Part shown: one piece after another, positions 8,094 to 16,032 of the stretch | Position numbering within the stretch: position 1 is the stretch's first letter | How the letters are laid out: the number at the start of each line of letters is the position of its first letter | NCBI GenBank assembly: GCA_958418815.1 | Contig: CATZGB010000001.1 | Location: forward strand, 70,230 to 134,229 | DNA from: an uncultured Bacteroidales bacterium | GTDB taxonomy: Bacteria > Bacteroidota > Bacteroidia > Bacteroidales > Muribaculaceae | Length of the DNA: 64,000 nucleotides | Direction: 5' to 3' | Notes under the pieces: model-generated | Databases searched by the model: none | What the model was told of the DNA's origin: nothing | What the model saw: the letters and a program-made list of their open reading frames with translations, nothing else | Made by a program: the position numbers and the translations under genes

Positions 8094-8740
8094 GCCGCCT
8101 GACTCGCCACATAAGGGAAATCGCCCGGTGGCCCCGCCGTTACCGCACAAGCCGCGGATTCGGGGTCCACTCCCCTTTCGCCTTCGACTTCATCACCAAG
8201 GTGTTGCGCGACCGCGAGGCTTACTACTACGCATATCCCGAGATAGACTCGCTCTGCGGCAAGACCCACCGCGACGGCCTGATAGACAACATGGTCTTCT
8301 CCTCATCAGACTATGAGAGGCAGGAGGCGAGGATGCTTTTCAGGATGCTGTGCCGCTTCAACCCCGCCCAGGTGATAGAAATCGGGGGAGGAAACGAGGT
8401 GAGTCGCATAATAATCGAGAGGGCCATACCGTCGGCCAGCCTCCACAGGTGGTCGCGCGAGAATCCGACCGCGATAGACATGTCAAAGACATGCTTCATC
8501 ATCGTCAACTACACCCTCGAGATGAATTTCACGACTGTCAGGAGCTACTTGATAGACGCGCTCGACCATCCCGGCGGGGCGGTGATATTCTTCCGCAACA
8601 TGCACCTCCCCACACTCAGGCGGCTGTGGGAACAAGTGGCCGCCGCCGCCACCTTCGGCATGACTTTCCATGACGATGTCAGCGGCGTGTATGTGGCCAA
8701 CCCCAAACTGCCACGCGAGGATTTCGAGATGCTTATCTGA
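8090..8740 (+). CDS. Methyltransferase-like protein of a Bacteroidales family
   Basis: A 216-aa protein that overlaps the YfhO gene by ATGA and so is probably co-translated with it. Residues 17-40 (basic, then RGFGVHSPFAFDFITKVL) form a segment I associate with a Bacteroidetes family of SAM-dependent methyltransferase-like proteins. VIEIGGGNEVSR (about residues 95-106) resembles motif I of class I methyltransferases, and an acidic strand end follows. The later SAM-binding motifs are weak, so catalytic activity is uncertain. Co-transcription with a YfhO protein suggests a role in envelope glycan modification, which is inference. Confidence 0.6.
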   Translation: MSRLTRHIREIARWPRRYRTSRGFGVHSPFAFDFITKVLRDREAYYYAYPEIDSLCGKTHRDGLIDNMVFSSSDYERQEARMLFRMLCRFNPAQVIEIGGGNEVSRIIIERAIPSASLHRWSRENPTAIDMSKTCFIIVNYTLEMNFTTVRSYLIDALDHPGGAVIFFRNMHLPTLRRLWEQVAAAATFGMTFHDDVSGVYVANPKLPREDFEMLI

Positions 8741-8803
8741 CCTGGCTGGTTACGCGCCCCTCCCCCATCGACTTGCCCCATCCCTCTGCCCAATCGACCC
8801 TGT

Positions 8804-9730
8804 ATGAGAGAAATCGACGACATAGCCCGGCTGCGCCGCTCGTTCCTTGGCTACCTGACCCTGCAACGGGGTCTGTCGGAAAACACCCGTGAGGCTTACG
8901 GAATGGACATCGACAAGCTCTTTGACTGGTTAGCCACAGGCCGCGACGACGGGCCGCTGCCACTGCGCCAGGTGGAATACGCCACCCTCCAGGAATTCAT
9001 GGCCCAGGTTCACGACCTCGGAATAGCCGTGCGCTCCCAGGCCCGTCTCGTCAGCGGCATCAAGCAATTCTTCCATTACCTGCGTGTCGAGGGCTACATC
9101 GACAGCGACCCGTCGGAACTGCTGGAGGTGCCGCGCATAGGCCGCCACCTGCCCGAGGTGCTGTCTGTCGAGGAGATAGACTCCATGATAGCTGCCATTG
9201 ACCTCTCAACCCCCGAGGGCATCCGCAACAGGGCCATAATCGAGACACTTTACGGATGCGGGCTGCGCGTCTCCGAACTGGTCAACCTCGAGGTCTCCAA
9301 AGTATATCTCCAGGAACAATACCTCATCGTGGACGGCAAAGGCAACAAACAGCGTGTGGTGCCGATGTCAGAGGTGGCCATCGACCGCATCCTGGAATAC
9401 ATGCGCGAGGCCCGCAGCAAGCTCGAGGTGAAACCTGGCGAAGACAACATACTCTTCCTCAACCGCCGGGGCTCACGCCTGACCCGCCAGATGATATTCA
9501 CCATCATACGCCGCCTGGCCCTGAAAGCCTACATACGCAAGACCATCTCACCCCACACCCTGCGCCACAGCTTCGCCACCCACCTTCTCGAAGGGGGCGC
9601 CAACCTCCGCGCCATCCAGCAGATGCTCGGCCACGAATCCATCTCCACCACCGAAATCTACCTCCACCTCAACCCCACCCTGCTCCGCACCCAGATTCTC
9701 CTCCACCATCCCCGCAACCACCGCGACTGA
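8804..9730 (+). CDS. xerD: XerD-type site-specific tyrosine recombinase
   Basis: 308 aa, the standard XerC/XerD length. An N-terminal SAM-like core-binding domain (about residues 5-90) contains LTLQRGLSENTREAYGMDI. The catalytic domain shows the active-site Arg in YGCGLRVSELVNL, the HTLRHSFATHLLEGGA block (His-x-x-Arg), the second His in MLGHESISTTEIY, and the nucleophile Tyr in TEIYLHLN. It resolves chromosome dimers at dif together with XerC under FtsK control. I call XerD from the TEIYLHLNPTLLR...HPR C-terminus, but XerC is not excluded. Nothing around it suggests a mobile element: no attachment-site duplication or cargo genes. Confidence 0.88.
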   Translation: MREIDDIARLRRSFLGYLTLQRGLSENTREAYGMDIDKLFDWLATGRDDGPLPLRQVEYATLQEFMAQVHDLGIAVRSQARLVSGIKQFFHYLRVEGYIDSDPSELLEVPRIGRHLPEVLSVEEIDSMIAAIDLSTPEGIRNRAIIETLYGCGLRVSELVNLEVSKVYLQEQYLIVDGKGNKQRVVPMSEVAIDRILEYMREARSKLEVKPGEDNILFLNRRGSRLTRQMIFTIIRRLALKAYIRKTISPHTLRHSFATHLLEGGANLRAIQQMLGHESISTTEIYLHLNPTLLRTQILLHHPRNHRD

Positions 9731-9772
9731 CCTCCCCCGCGCCACAATGAGAAAAAGCCGCCGGCCATAAAC

Positions 9773-9822
9773 AGGCCCACGGCTTTGACAATATCAATAG
9801 GCCCACGGCTTTGACAATATCA
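9773..9822 (+). repeat. Tandem direct repeat, 24-bp unit, two copies
   Basis: A 24-bp unit starting AGGCCCACGGC and ending CAATATCA occurs at 9773-9796 and again at 9799-9822 (26-bp period, identical copies). Each copy contains CGGCTTT, which can pair with AAAGCCG at 9754-9760 just after xerD, so either copy can complete a terminator-like hairpin. Confidence 0.85.
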
Positions 9823-9898
9823 GTGCTTTGGCAATCCCTTCTATCGACGGGCAGGGTTCATTCTGAGTAGACCGGACGGATGGAATGTGTCCGGATGG

Positions 9899-10033
9899 CG
9901 GGCGCATTGTGAAAATCGGGAGGGGGCGGTGGCGGGAGCGCGGCACAGCACCGGGATGTCTGAGCCCGCAGGGCGAGTTCCCGGTGCGCCGTGCGGAGCC
10001 ACCAGGCCCCCTCCCATAGATTTTCACGCGCCC
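9899..10033. repeat. About 135-bp imperfect palindrome between xerD and leuS
   Basis: The left arm (GGGCGC...GTGAAAATC...GGGAGGGGGC...GGTGGC...CACCGGGA) is matched by the reverse complement of the right arm (9979-10033) with a few short gaps. The loop near 9957-9978 has its own small GCCC/GGGC hairpin. It lies in the 480-bp gene-free stretch 9731-10212 between convergent genes. No coding potential is credible here. Confidence 0.75.
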
Positions 10034-10044
10034 TTGGCCTTTTG

Positions 10045-10069
10045 GTTCTTTTGGGCCCGCCAAAAGAAC
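10045..10069. terminator. Hairpin with 10-bp perfect stem
   Basis: GTTCTTTTGG (10045-10054) pairs with CCAAAAGAAC (10060-10069) around a 5-nt loop. A purine-rich A-tract follows. A further inverted repeat (AAAAGGCTTTTCC near 10131-10143 with GGAAAAGCC at 10172-10180) lies just downstream. These probably terminate or stabilise xerD and leuS transcripts. Confidence 0.55.
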
Positions 10070-10189
10070 GGAAACAAAGAACAGAAACAAAGGACAGAAA
10101 AGAAAACAAAAGACAAACAATAAAACAGAAAAAAGGCTTTTCCAAGCCGGAGGAAACCAAATTCCCCACTCGGAAAAGCCCTTTTAAAA

Positions 10190-10209
10190 TCTTTTTCGGC
10201 GGAAAAAGA
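10190..10209 (-). terminator. leuS: Terminator hairpin at the end of leuS
   Basis: TCTTTTTC (10190-10197) pairs with GAAAAAGA (10202-10209) around the loop GGCG, immediately after the leuS stop. Read on the minus strand it is followed by TTTTAAAA. Confidence 0.65.
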
Positions 10210-10212
10210 TTC

Positions 10213-13011
10213 CTACCCCACAACGATATTAATAATCTTGTTAGGCACAACGATAATCTTGCGAATAGTCTTGCCCTCAATCCACTTCGCGGCATCAGGC
10301 GACTCAAGAGCCAGCTTCTCGATCTCCTCCTTTGAAGTCTCAGGAGCCACAGAGAGCATAAAGCGGGTCTTGCCATTGAACGACACCGGCAGATTGATAG
10401 CATCAGCCTTGAGATACTCCTCATTCCACTCAGGCCACTGCGCGTCACACACAGTGGAAGCAGCGTCAGCGGCATCCTCCTTGCCATCAGCGGCAAGCGC
10501 ATGCCACAACTCCTCGGCCACATGGGGGGCAAACGGAGCCAGCAGTACCACAAGCGGAGTCAGCACCTCACGGCTGTGGCAATCAAGCTTGGAAAGCTCA
10601 TTGACACAAATCATGAAAGCCGCAACCGAAGTATTGTAAGAGAAAGCCTCAATGTCGGCAGTGACCTTCTTGATAAGGGTATGTACAGACTTCAGCGCCT
10701 CACGCGAAGGCTTGGAGTCATCGACAAGCCACTTCTCACCCTTGTAGAAGAGATTCCAGAGCTTCTTGATGAAACGGTTGACACCATCGATACCATTGGT
10801 GTCCCAGGGCTTGCTCTGCTCGACCGGACCGAGGAACATCTCATAAAGGCGCAGGGTGTCAGCACCGTAACGCTCCACGATGTCATCAGGATTGACCACA
10901 TTGAACATCGACTTCGACATCTTCTCGACAGCCCAGCCACACACATACTCGCCATTCTCAAGGACAAACTCCGCGTCGGCGTATTCCGGACGCCAGCGGC
11001 GGAAAGCCTCAGTGTCAAGACGGTCATTCGACACGATATTGACATCGACATGGATGGGAGTCGTGTCATAACCGCCACGCAGACCGGCCGACACGAAAGT
11101 GTTGGTGTCCTTGATGCGGTAGACGAAGTTGCTACGGCCCTGGATCATACCCTGGTTGACCAGCTTGCGGTAAGGCTCATCCTTGCAGACCTTGCCCAGG
11201 TCATAGAGGAACTTGTTCCAGAAACGTGAGTATATGAGATGGCCCGTGGCATGCTCTGTTCCCCCCACATAGAGGTCGACCTGCTGCCAGTATTCATTGG
11301 CCTCCTTGGAGACAAGCTCGTCATGGTTGCGCGGATCCATATACCGGAGGTAATAGGCCGACGAGCCGGCGAAACCGGGCATAGTGTTGAGTTCCAGAGG
11401 ATAACCCTCTTCGGTCTGCCATCCGGCGGCACGGCCTAGAGGAGGATCACCCGACTCTGTGGGGAGATATTTGTCAATCTCAGGCAACTGCAGGGGGAGC
11501 TTGTCGAGTGGTAGCATCATCGGGACACCATCCTTGTAGTAGACCGGGAAAGGCTCGCCCCAATAGCGCTGGCGCGAAAAAATGGCGTCGCGCAGGCGGT
11601 AATTGACCTTGACACGTCCGAGCCCCTCCTTCTCGATGAATTCCTTTGTCCTGGCGATGGCCTCCTTAACCTCCAGACCATTGAGGTCGAGCTTCTCAGA
11701 GGCGGAGTTTATCATCTTCCCCTCCTTGGCGTCGAAGCTCCCCTCAGACACGTCGGCCCCCTCAATCAGGGGAATGACGGGGAGGTCAAACTTGCGGGCG
11801 AAAGCATAGTCGCGGCTGTCATGGGCGGGCACGGCCATGATGGCACCCGTACCGTAACCGGCCAGCACATAATCGCTGACCCAGATGGGAATACGCTTGC
11901 CGGTAAGGGGATTGACGGCATACGCGCCGGTGAACACACCGCTCACCTTCTTGTCGGCGATACGCTCGCGCTCGGTCTTGTGCTTGATTTCGTTGCGGTA
12001 ATCCTCCACGGCCTGACGCTGCCCGGGAGTAGTCACCATGTCGACATACTTGCTCTCAGGGGCAAGCACCATGAATGTGACACCAAACACCGTGTCGGCG
12101 CGGGTGGTGAAGATTGTCATCTCCACATCAGAATCGGCCACCTTGAACTGCATCTCGGCACCCTCCGAGCGCCCGATCCAGTTGCGCTGTGTCTCCTTTA
12201 TGGAGTCGCTCCATTCAAGGCTCTCAAGGCTGTCAAGCAGGCGGGGGGCATAGGCGCTGACGCGCAGACACCACTGGTACATCAGTTTCTGCTCAACGGG
12301 ATAGCCTCCGCGGATGGACACACCCTCGCTGACCTCGTCATTGGCCAGCACGGTGCCAAGCTGCGGACACCAGTTCACCATCGTGTTGCCCAGGTAGGCG
12401 ATACGGTAGTTCATCAGCGTGTCACTGCGCTGCTTGTCGTCCATGGCCTTCCATTCCTCGGCTGTGAACTTCAAGGGCTTGGACTCGGCGGCTGTGTGCC
12501 CCTCCGAACCGTTGGCGGCGAAATATGCCTCCAGGTCGGCGACAGGCATGGCCTTCTGCAGCTTCACATCGAAATAGTGGTTGAACATCTCGATGAAAGC
12601 CCACTGGGTCCAGTGGTAATACTCCGGATCGCAGGTGCGTATCTCGCGGTCCCAGTCATAGCAGAACCCTATCCGGTCGAGCTGTCCCCGGTAACGGGCG
12701 ATGTTCTCGGTGGTTGTCTTCTCGGGGTGCTGCCCGGTCTGGATGGCATACTGCTCGGCAGGGAGGCCGTAAGCGTCATATCCCATAGGGTGAAGCACGT
12801 TGAATCCTTTGAGCCGTTTGTAACGGGCGTAGATGTCGCTGGCTATGTAGCCCAGCGGATGTCCCACATGCAGACCTGCCCCCGAGGGGTAGGGAAACAT
12901 GTCAAGCACATAGAATTTGGGCTTGCCATGGTCAATCTCCGTATGGTAGACCTTGTTGTCTTTCCAGTACTGCTGCCAGCGGGATTCTATTTTTCTATGA
13001 TTGTAGTCCAT
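10213..13011 (-). CDS. leuS: Leucyl-tRNA synthetase
   Basis: Charges tRNA-Leu with leucine in the cytoplasm. 932 aa, within the family range for Bacteroidetes. The class I signatures are present: HVGH at residues 48-51 (the HIGH motif, in PYPSGAGLHVGHPLGY) and KMSKS near residue 695. Between them lies the CP1 editing domain with TTRADTVFGVTF and VPAHDSRDYAFA. The C-terminal anticodon-binding and Leu-specific domains are complete. The gene follows nadA by 12 bp on the minus strand and so is probably transcribed from the nadA promoter. Its coding strand appears more purine-rich than those of its neighbours. Confidence 0.97.
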   Translation of the reverse strand: MDYNHRKIESRWQQYWKDNKVYHTEIDHGKPKFYVLDMFPYPSGAGLHVGHPLGYIASDIYARYKRLKGFNVLHPMGYDAYGLPAEQYAIQTGQHPEKTTTENIARYRGQLDRIGFCYDWDREIRTCDPEYYHWTQWAFIEMFNHYFDVKLQKAMPVADLEAYFAANGSEGHTAAESKPLKFTAEEWKAMDDKQRSDTLMNYRIAYLGNTMVNWCPQLGTVLANDEVSEGVSIRGGYPVEQKLMYQWCLRVSAYAPRLLDSLESLEWSDSIKETQRNWIGRSEGAEMQFKVADSDVEMTIFTTRADTVFGVTFMVLAPESKYVDMVTTPGQRQAVEDYRNEIKHKTERERIADKKVSGVFTGAYAVNPLTGKRIPIWVSDYVLAGYGTGAIMAVPAHDSRDYAFARKFDLPVIPLIEGADVSEGSFDAKEGKMINSASEKLDLNGLEVKEAIARTKEFIEKEGLGRVKVNYRLRDAIFSRQRYWGEPFPVYYKDGVPMMLPLDKLPLQLPEIDKYLPTESGDPPLGRAAGWQTEEGYPLELNTMPGFAGSSAYYLRYMDPRNHDELVSKEANEYWQQVDLYVGGTEHATGHLIYSRFWNKFLYDLGKVCKDEPYRKLVNQGMIQGRSNFVYRIKDTNTFVSAGLRGGYDTTPIHVDVNIVSNDRLDTEAFRRWRPEYADAEFVLENGEYVCGWAVEKMSKSMFNVVNPDDIVERYGADTLRLYEMFLGPVEQSKPWDTNGIDGVNRFIKKLWNLFYKGEKWLVDDSKPSREALKSVHTLIKKVTADIEAFSYNTSVAAFMICVNELSKLDCHSREVLTPLVVLLAPFAPHVAEELWHALAADGKEDAADAASTVCDAQWPEWNEEYLKADAINLPVSFNGKTRFMLSVAPETSKEEIEKLALESPDAAKWIEGKTIRKIIVVPNKIINIVVG

Positions 13012-13023
13012 AATGATTCTTTG

Positions 13024-13962
13024 TTATTTCGACAATTCGAGCATCCTGTCGATGGGACGGATGGCCTTGCGGGCGATTTCGGCATCCACCTCTATGGCCG
13101 GCGACATGTCGCGCAGGCAGTCGCGCAGCTTGGCGAGGGTGTTGAGCTTCATGTAGCTGCAGTTGTTGCAGGCGCATCCGGCCTCCTCCGGGGGAGCGGG
13201 GATGAAGCTCTTGCCGGGGCAGAGCTGGCGCATCTTGTGGAGTATGCCGCTCTCAGTGGCGACGATGAACTCGGTGGCGTCGCTCTGGCGGGCATAGTCG
13301 AGCAACGAGGCTGTCGAACCGACATGGTCGGCCAGCAGCGTCACCGCCTTCTTGCATTCGGGATGCACCAGCAACCTGGCTCCCGGGTGCTGTTTCTTCA
13401 GGTCTATGATGGCCTGCAGGGAGAATTGCTCATGTACATGACACGCGCCGTCCCAGAGCAGCATGTCCCTGCCGGTCTCGCTGTTGATGTAGTTGCCGAG
13501 GTTGCGGTCTGGGCCGAAGATGATTTTCTCATCCTCGGGGAGGGCCTCCACGATCTGGCGGGCGTTGGATGAGGTGACCACCACGTCGGTCAGGGCCTTC
13601 ACCGCGGCTGAGGTGTTGACATAACTCACCACGGTATGGCCCGGATGGGCCTTGACGAATGCCTCGAACTCATCGGCGGGGCATGAGTCGGCCAGGGAGC
13701 ATCCGGCCTCTGTGTCGGGCACCAGCACTGTCTTGTCGGGACAAAGTATCTTGGCTGTCTCCCCCATGAAATGCACTCCGCAGATCACTATCACCTTGTT
13801 GGGCAGGGTGCGGGCCTTGCGGGCCAGGGCAAGCGAGTCGCCGACAACATCGGCGATGTCCTGGATGTCGCCGTCGGTGTAATAATGGGCCATGATGGCC
13901 GCGTCGCGCTCCTGCTTGAGGCGGCGGATATCGGCAATGAGTGCCTCTCTGTCTTTTTCCAT
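13024..13962 (-). CDS. nadA: Quinolinate synthase
   Basis: NadA condenses iminoaspartate with dihydroxyacetone phosphate to make quinolinate for NAD, using a [4Fe-4S] cluster. The cluster and active-site cysteines are visible in CGVHFMGE, GCSLADSCP, HPECKK and GCACNNC. The usual partners nadB and nadC are not adjacent. I place the start at the ATG at 13962 (312 aa). The frame stays open to a TTG at 14001, but that codon is inside the -7 box of the promoter at 13999-14030 and cannot be translated from that transcript. The gene is followed at 12 bp by leuS, an operon pairing with no obvious metabolic logic. Confidence 0.94.
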   Translation of the reverse strand: MEKDREALIADIRRLKQERDAAIMAHYYTDGDIQDIADVVGDSLALARKARTLPNKVIVICGVHFMGETAKILCPDKTVLVPDTEAGCSLADSCPADEFEAFVKAHPGHTVVSYVNTSAAVKALTDVVVTSSNARQIVEALPEDEKIIFGPDRNLGNYINSETGRDMLLWDGACHVHEQFSLQAIIDLKKQHPGARLLVHPECKKAVTLLADHVGSTASLLDYARQSDATEFIVATESGILHKMRQLCPGKSFIPAPPEEAGCACNNCSYMKLNTLAKLRDCLRDMSPAIEVDAEIARKAIRPIDRMLELSK

Positions 13963-13998
13963 CTTAGAAGCTAATGGATTATATAAGGTTTTAGGAGG

Positions 13999-14030
13999 CA
14001 AAATTACTCAATTTTTCTCCAACCGCCAAA
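13999..14030 (-). promoter_or_regulatory. Full Bacteroides promoter for nadA-leuS
   Basis: On the minus strand: TTTG (14027-14030), 20-bp spacer, TAATTTTG (13999-14006). Its -33 box ends 3 bp before the stop codon of the upstream DUF3078 gene, so nadA-leuS is a separate transcription unit. It also fixes the nadA start downstream of 13999. Confidence 0.8.
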
Positions 14031-14032
14031 CT

Positions 14033-15412
14033 TTACAGGCGCGAGAACTTGTAGGCGAAACCTATCGAGAGGATTTCCTTGAACTGCCAGTGGCGCCATG
14101 ATGTGTCCTCCACCTCGGGGGCCTGGGAGTCATACCTGAGATGGCCGTAGACTCTCGCCGACATGAACCGGTTGATTGAGAAGTCGAGTGTGTTCTCCCA
14201 GTCGCCCTGCAGGTAATGGTAGTCGGTGAAGGCAAACAGGCGCGAGGTGTAGGTGATATTGTATGTGATCTTCCACTTGAAATTAAGCTCAAGCGACGAA
14301 CCGTATTCGCTCTTTGAGGTCTTTCCGGCCTCGATGCCGAACGCCTCGGGATTGAGGTTGGGATTGGTGCAGGTTTTGAGGTTGTAGCTCAGAGGGGCTA
14401 TCGAGGCCGAGAACTGCACTGTCTTGCGTGGATTCTCGTATGAGTAGGTCAAACCGACACCGACATTAAGCTCGGAAGGGGAGAGGAACGAGGCTATCAT
14501 CTCGTCGGAATTGACCTTGTAGCTGTTGAGGAGCTGGGTCTTGAACTGCGCGGTGATCGAATAGTACCATCTGCGGGCTGCTTTCAGACCGAATTTGGAG
14601 TTGACCTGGAAGAGGTCTTCCGAGATGTTGTACCTGTGTATGGAGTCCTCCGGGGCATTGTTGAGGGCGAGCTTGTAAGATGCTGTCGTCTCGAAAATCA
14701 CATTGGGGTTGAACTTGGGGTTGAGCTTGATGTTGTAGAGCGCCCCGAAGATCATGTTGAGGTTTGAGTTACCTCCCTGATACCAGTTGGGGGAGATGTA
14801 GGCCTGGGAGAAATGGAGCGACCCGTCGAAGGTGTGGAGCCAGTTGATGCGCTCCGGCTCGATTTCAGGCACAACCTGTTTCATCGAGTCGAGGGGGGCT
14901 TCCTTGAACTCCTCGACGGTAAGCTTGGCGGTGGAGGGGTCGAGGTGCATGACGAATTTCTTCGGGGGGCGGGGCATGGTGGCCATGTTGTAGCGGACAA
15001 TCTCGGGAAGCTCCGACATCACCTGCTGCATGAAATAACGCTGGCGGTAGTTGCGTTTGACCAGACGGTTGAAAAAGGAGTCAGGCTCCCCCTCGGCGGG
15101 AAAAGCGTCGACCAGCGGATCGCCGGCTTTCTCGGAGAGGAACATGTCGTAATGGTCAAACACCAGGGGGAGGTAAAATATCTCGTTGTACATCCGGTCT
15201 GAGACATTGAGGGTGGTGTCGGTGGGGAGGGTCATCCCGGGCAGCACCACGAGCCCCCCTTGCGAGTCGGAGGGCAACGCCACGGTCTCACCCTCGACAA
15301 TCAGCTCGTCGAAAAGCGACTGCGCCCCCAGCTTGACCGGAGACATCATCAGACCCGCGAAAAAAAGCAACAATGTAATGACCTTATTGGAATCTTGACA
15401 GGCAGAAAGCAT
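14033..15412 (-). CDS. DUF3078 family exported protein
   Basis: 459 aa with an N-terminal signal peptide (hydrophobic core VITLLLFFAGLMM, cleavage near LGAQS). Residues about 195-290 contain WLHTFDGSLHFSQAYISPNW followed by YQGGNSNLNM, the hallmark of DUF3078 proteins of Bacteroidetes. The C-terminal half has alternating, aromatic-rich strands ending FAYKFSRL, compatible with an outer-membrane barrel, so an outer-membrane location is inferred. Function is unknown. It is a single gene with its own perfect promoter at 15463-15494, ending 3 bp before the nadA promoter. Confidence 0.78.
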   Translation of the reverse strand: MLSACQDSNKVITLLLFFAGLMMSPVKLGAQSLFDELIVEGETVALPSDSQGGLVVLPGMTLPTDTTLNVSDRMYNEIFYLPLVFDHYDMFLSEKAGDPLVDAFPAEGEPDSFFNRLVKRNYRQRYFMQQVMSELPEIVRYNMATMPRPPKKFVMHLDPSTAKLTVEEFKEAPLDSMKQVVPEIEPERINWLHTFDGSLHFSQAYISPNWYQGGNSNLNMIFGALYNIKLNPKFNPNVIFETTASYKLALNNAPEDSIHRYNISEDLFQVNSKFGLKAARRWYYSITAQFKTQLLNSYKVNSDEMIASFLSPSELNVGVGLTYSYENPRKTVQFSASIAPLSYNLKTCTNPNLNPEAFGIEAGKTSKSEYGSSLELNFKWKITYNITYTSRLFAFTDYHYLQGDWENTLDFSINRFMSARVYGHLRYDSQAPEVEDTSWRHWQFKEILSIGFAYKFSRL

Positions 15413-15462
15413 GGGAAAATAATCGGTGTATGTGCAAGTTGATACTATCGGTTATCGTCATG

Positions 15463-15494
15463 CAAAGTTACTCCTTTTCGCTGTCTTCTCCAAA
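15463..15494 (-). promoter_or_regulatory. Full Bacteroides promoter for the DUF3078 gene
   Basis: Minus strand: TTTG (15491-15494), exactly 20 bp, TAACTTTG (15463-15470). Leader of about 45 nt. It borders the candidate origin region. Confidence 0.8.
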
Positions 15495-15507
15495 ACCGCC
15501 CGCCGGG

Positions 15508-15988
15508 TTTTCAACATTCTTTTTTATGAGATGAATCTAAAGGTTTTGAAAAACGGAGTTTTTTGAATTCCGACCAAAAATCCTCCCGAATAATAAAGCC
15601 TGTTGATAAACGTCATAACTTTCCGGCCTTTGATTTGGATTTCACGGTTATCGACATGCGGCCTGACTGTTTCAACATGCTGTCAACATAAACAGTGCTT
15701 CAAATCAGAGTGTTGCGAGGTTATCAACATGCCGTTGATAACTTTATCAACTGATAACTTCATAGTTTTCAACTATTGATAACCCCGGAAAAACGCGTTG
15801 AAACAACCATCCAAAACTTGCCCGGCATATATTTGGAGATAACCTGTCGGGTGATTATACAGGGAGCTGGTTTTATCATCCAACATCTTCCGGAAAATCT
15901 TCCCATCCTTTTTTCAACACGGTTTTCAACATGTTTTTCAACAGTGGCGGCGGGGCTGAAATCAGAAGGGCCACGCTGGTTTTCAACG
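15508..15988. other. oriC: Candidate replication origin: cluster of DnaA-box-like nonamers
   Basis: Within a gene-free stretch (15413-16032), TTATCAACA is exact at 15721-15729 and, inverted, at 15601-15609. TTTTCAACA is exact at 15508-15516, 15911-15919, 15923-15931 and 15935-15943. One- or two-base variants lie at 15648-15656, 15669-15677, 15733-15741, 15744-15752, 15766-15774, 15774-15782 and 15980-15988. TTATCAACA differs by one base from the general DnaA box TTATCCACA. An AT-rich segment at about 15515-15600 could be the unwinding element. dnaA itself is not in the window. The repeats are seen directly; origin function is inferred. Confidence 0.55.
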
Positions 15989-15997
15989 TGACCCTTC
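15965..15997 (-). terminator. Hairpin after the glycine-cleavage operon
   Basis: GAAGGGCCACG (15965-15975) pairs with CGTGACCCTTC (15987-15997) with one C/A mismatch. It lies 36 bp past the lpdA stop in the minus direction and overlaps the last DnaA-like nonamer. Confidence 0.5.
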
Positions 15998-16032
15998 CGG
16001 TGGTTTCTCCTATGGGGAGGAATGATTGGTTG

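Noticed and set aside
8804..9730. Tyrosine recombinase as the integrase of a mobile element
   Set aside because: Length and motifs match housekeeping XerD. Flanking genes are chromosomal and no attachment-site duplication or cargo is present.
11821..13572. A 583-codon open frame on the plus strand opposite leuS and nadA
   Set aside because: It runs antisense across two certain genes and has no recognisable motif; GC-rich codon use leaves antisense frames open.
15600..15790. Repeated TTATCAAC motifs as a CRISPR array or simple repeat
   Set aside because: Units are 9 bp, in both orientations and unevenly spaced, without spacers of constant length.
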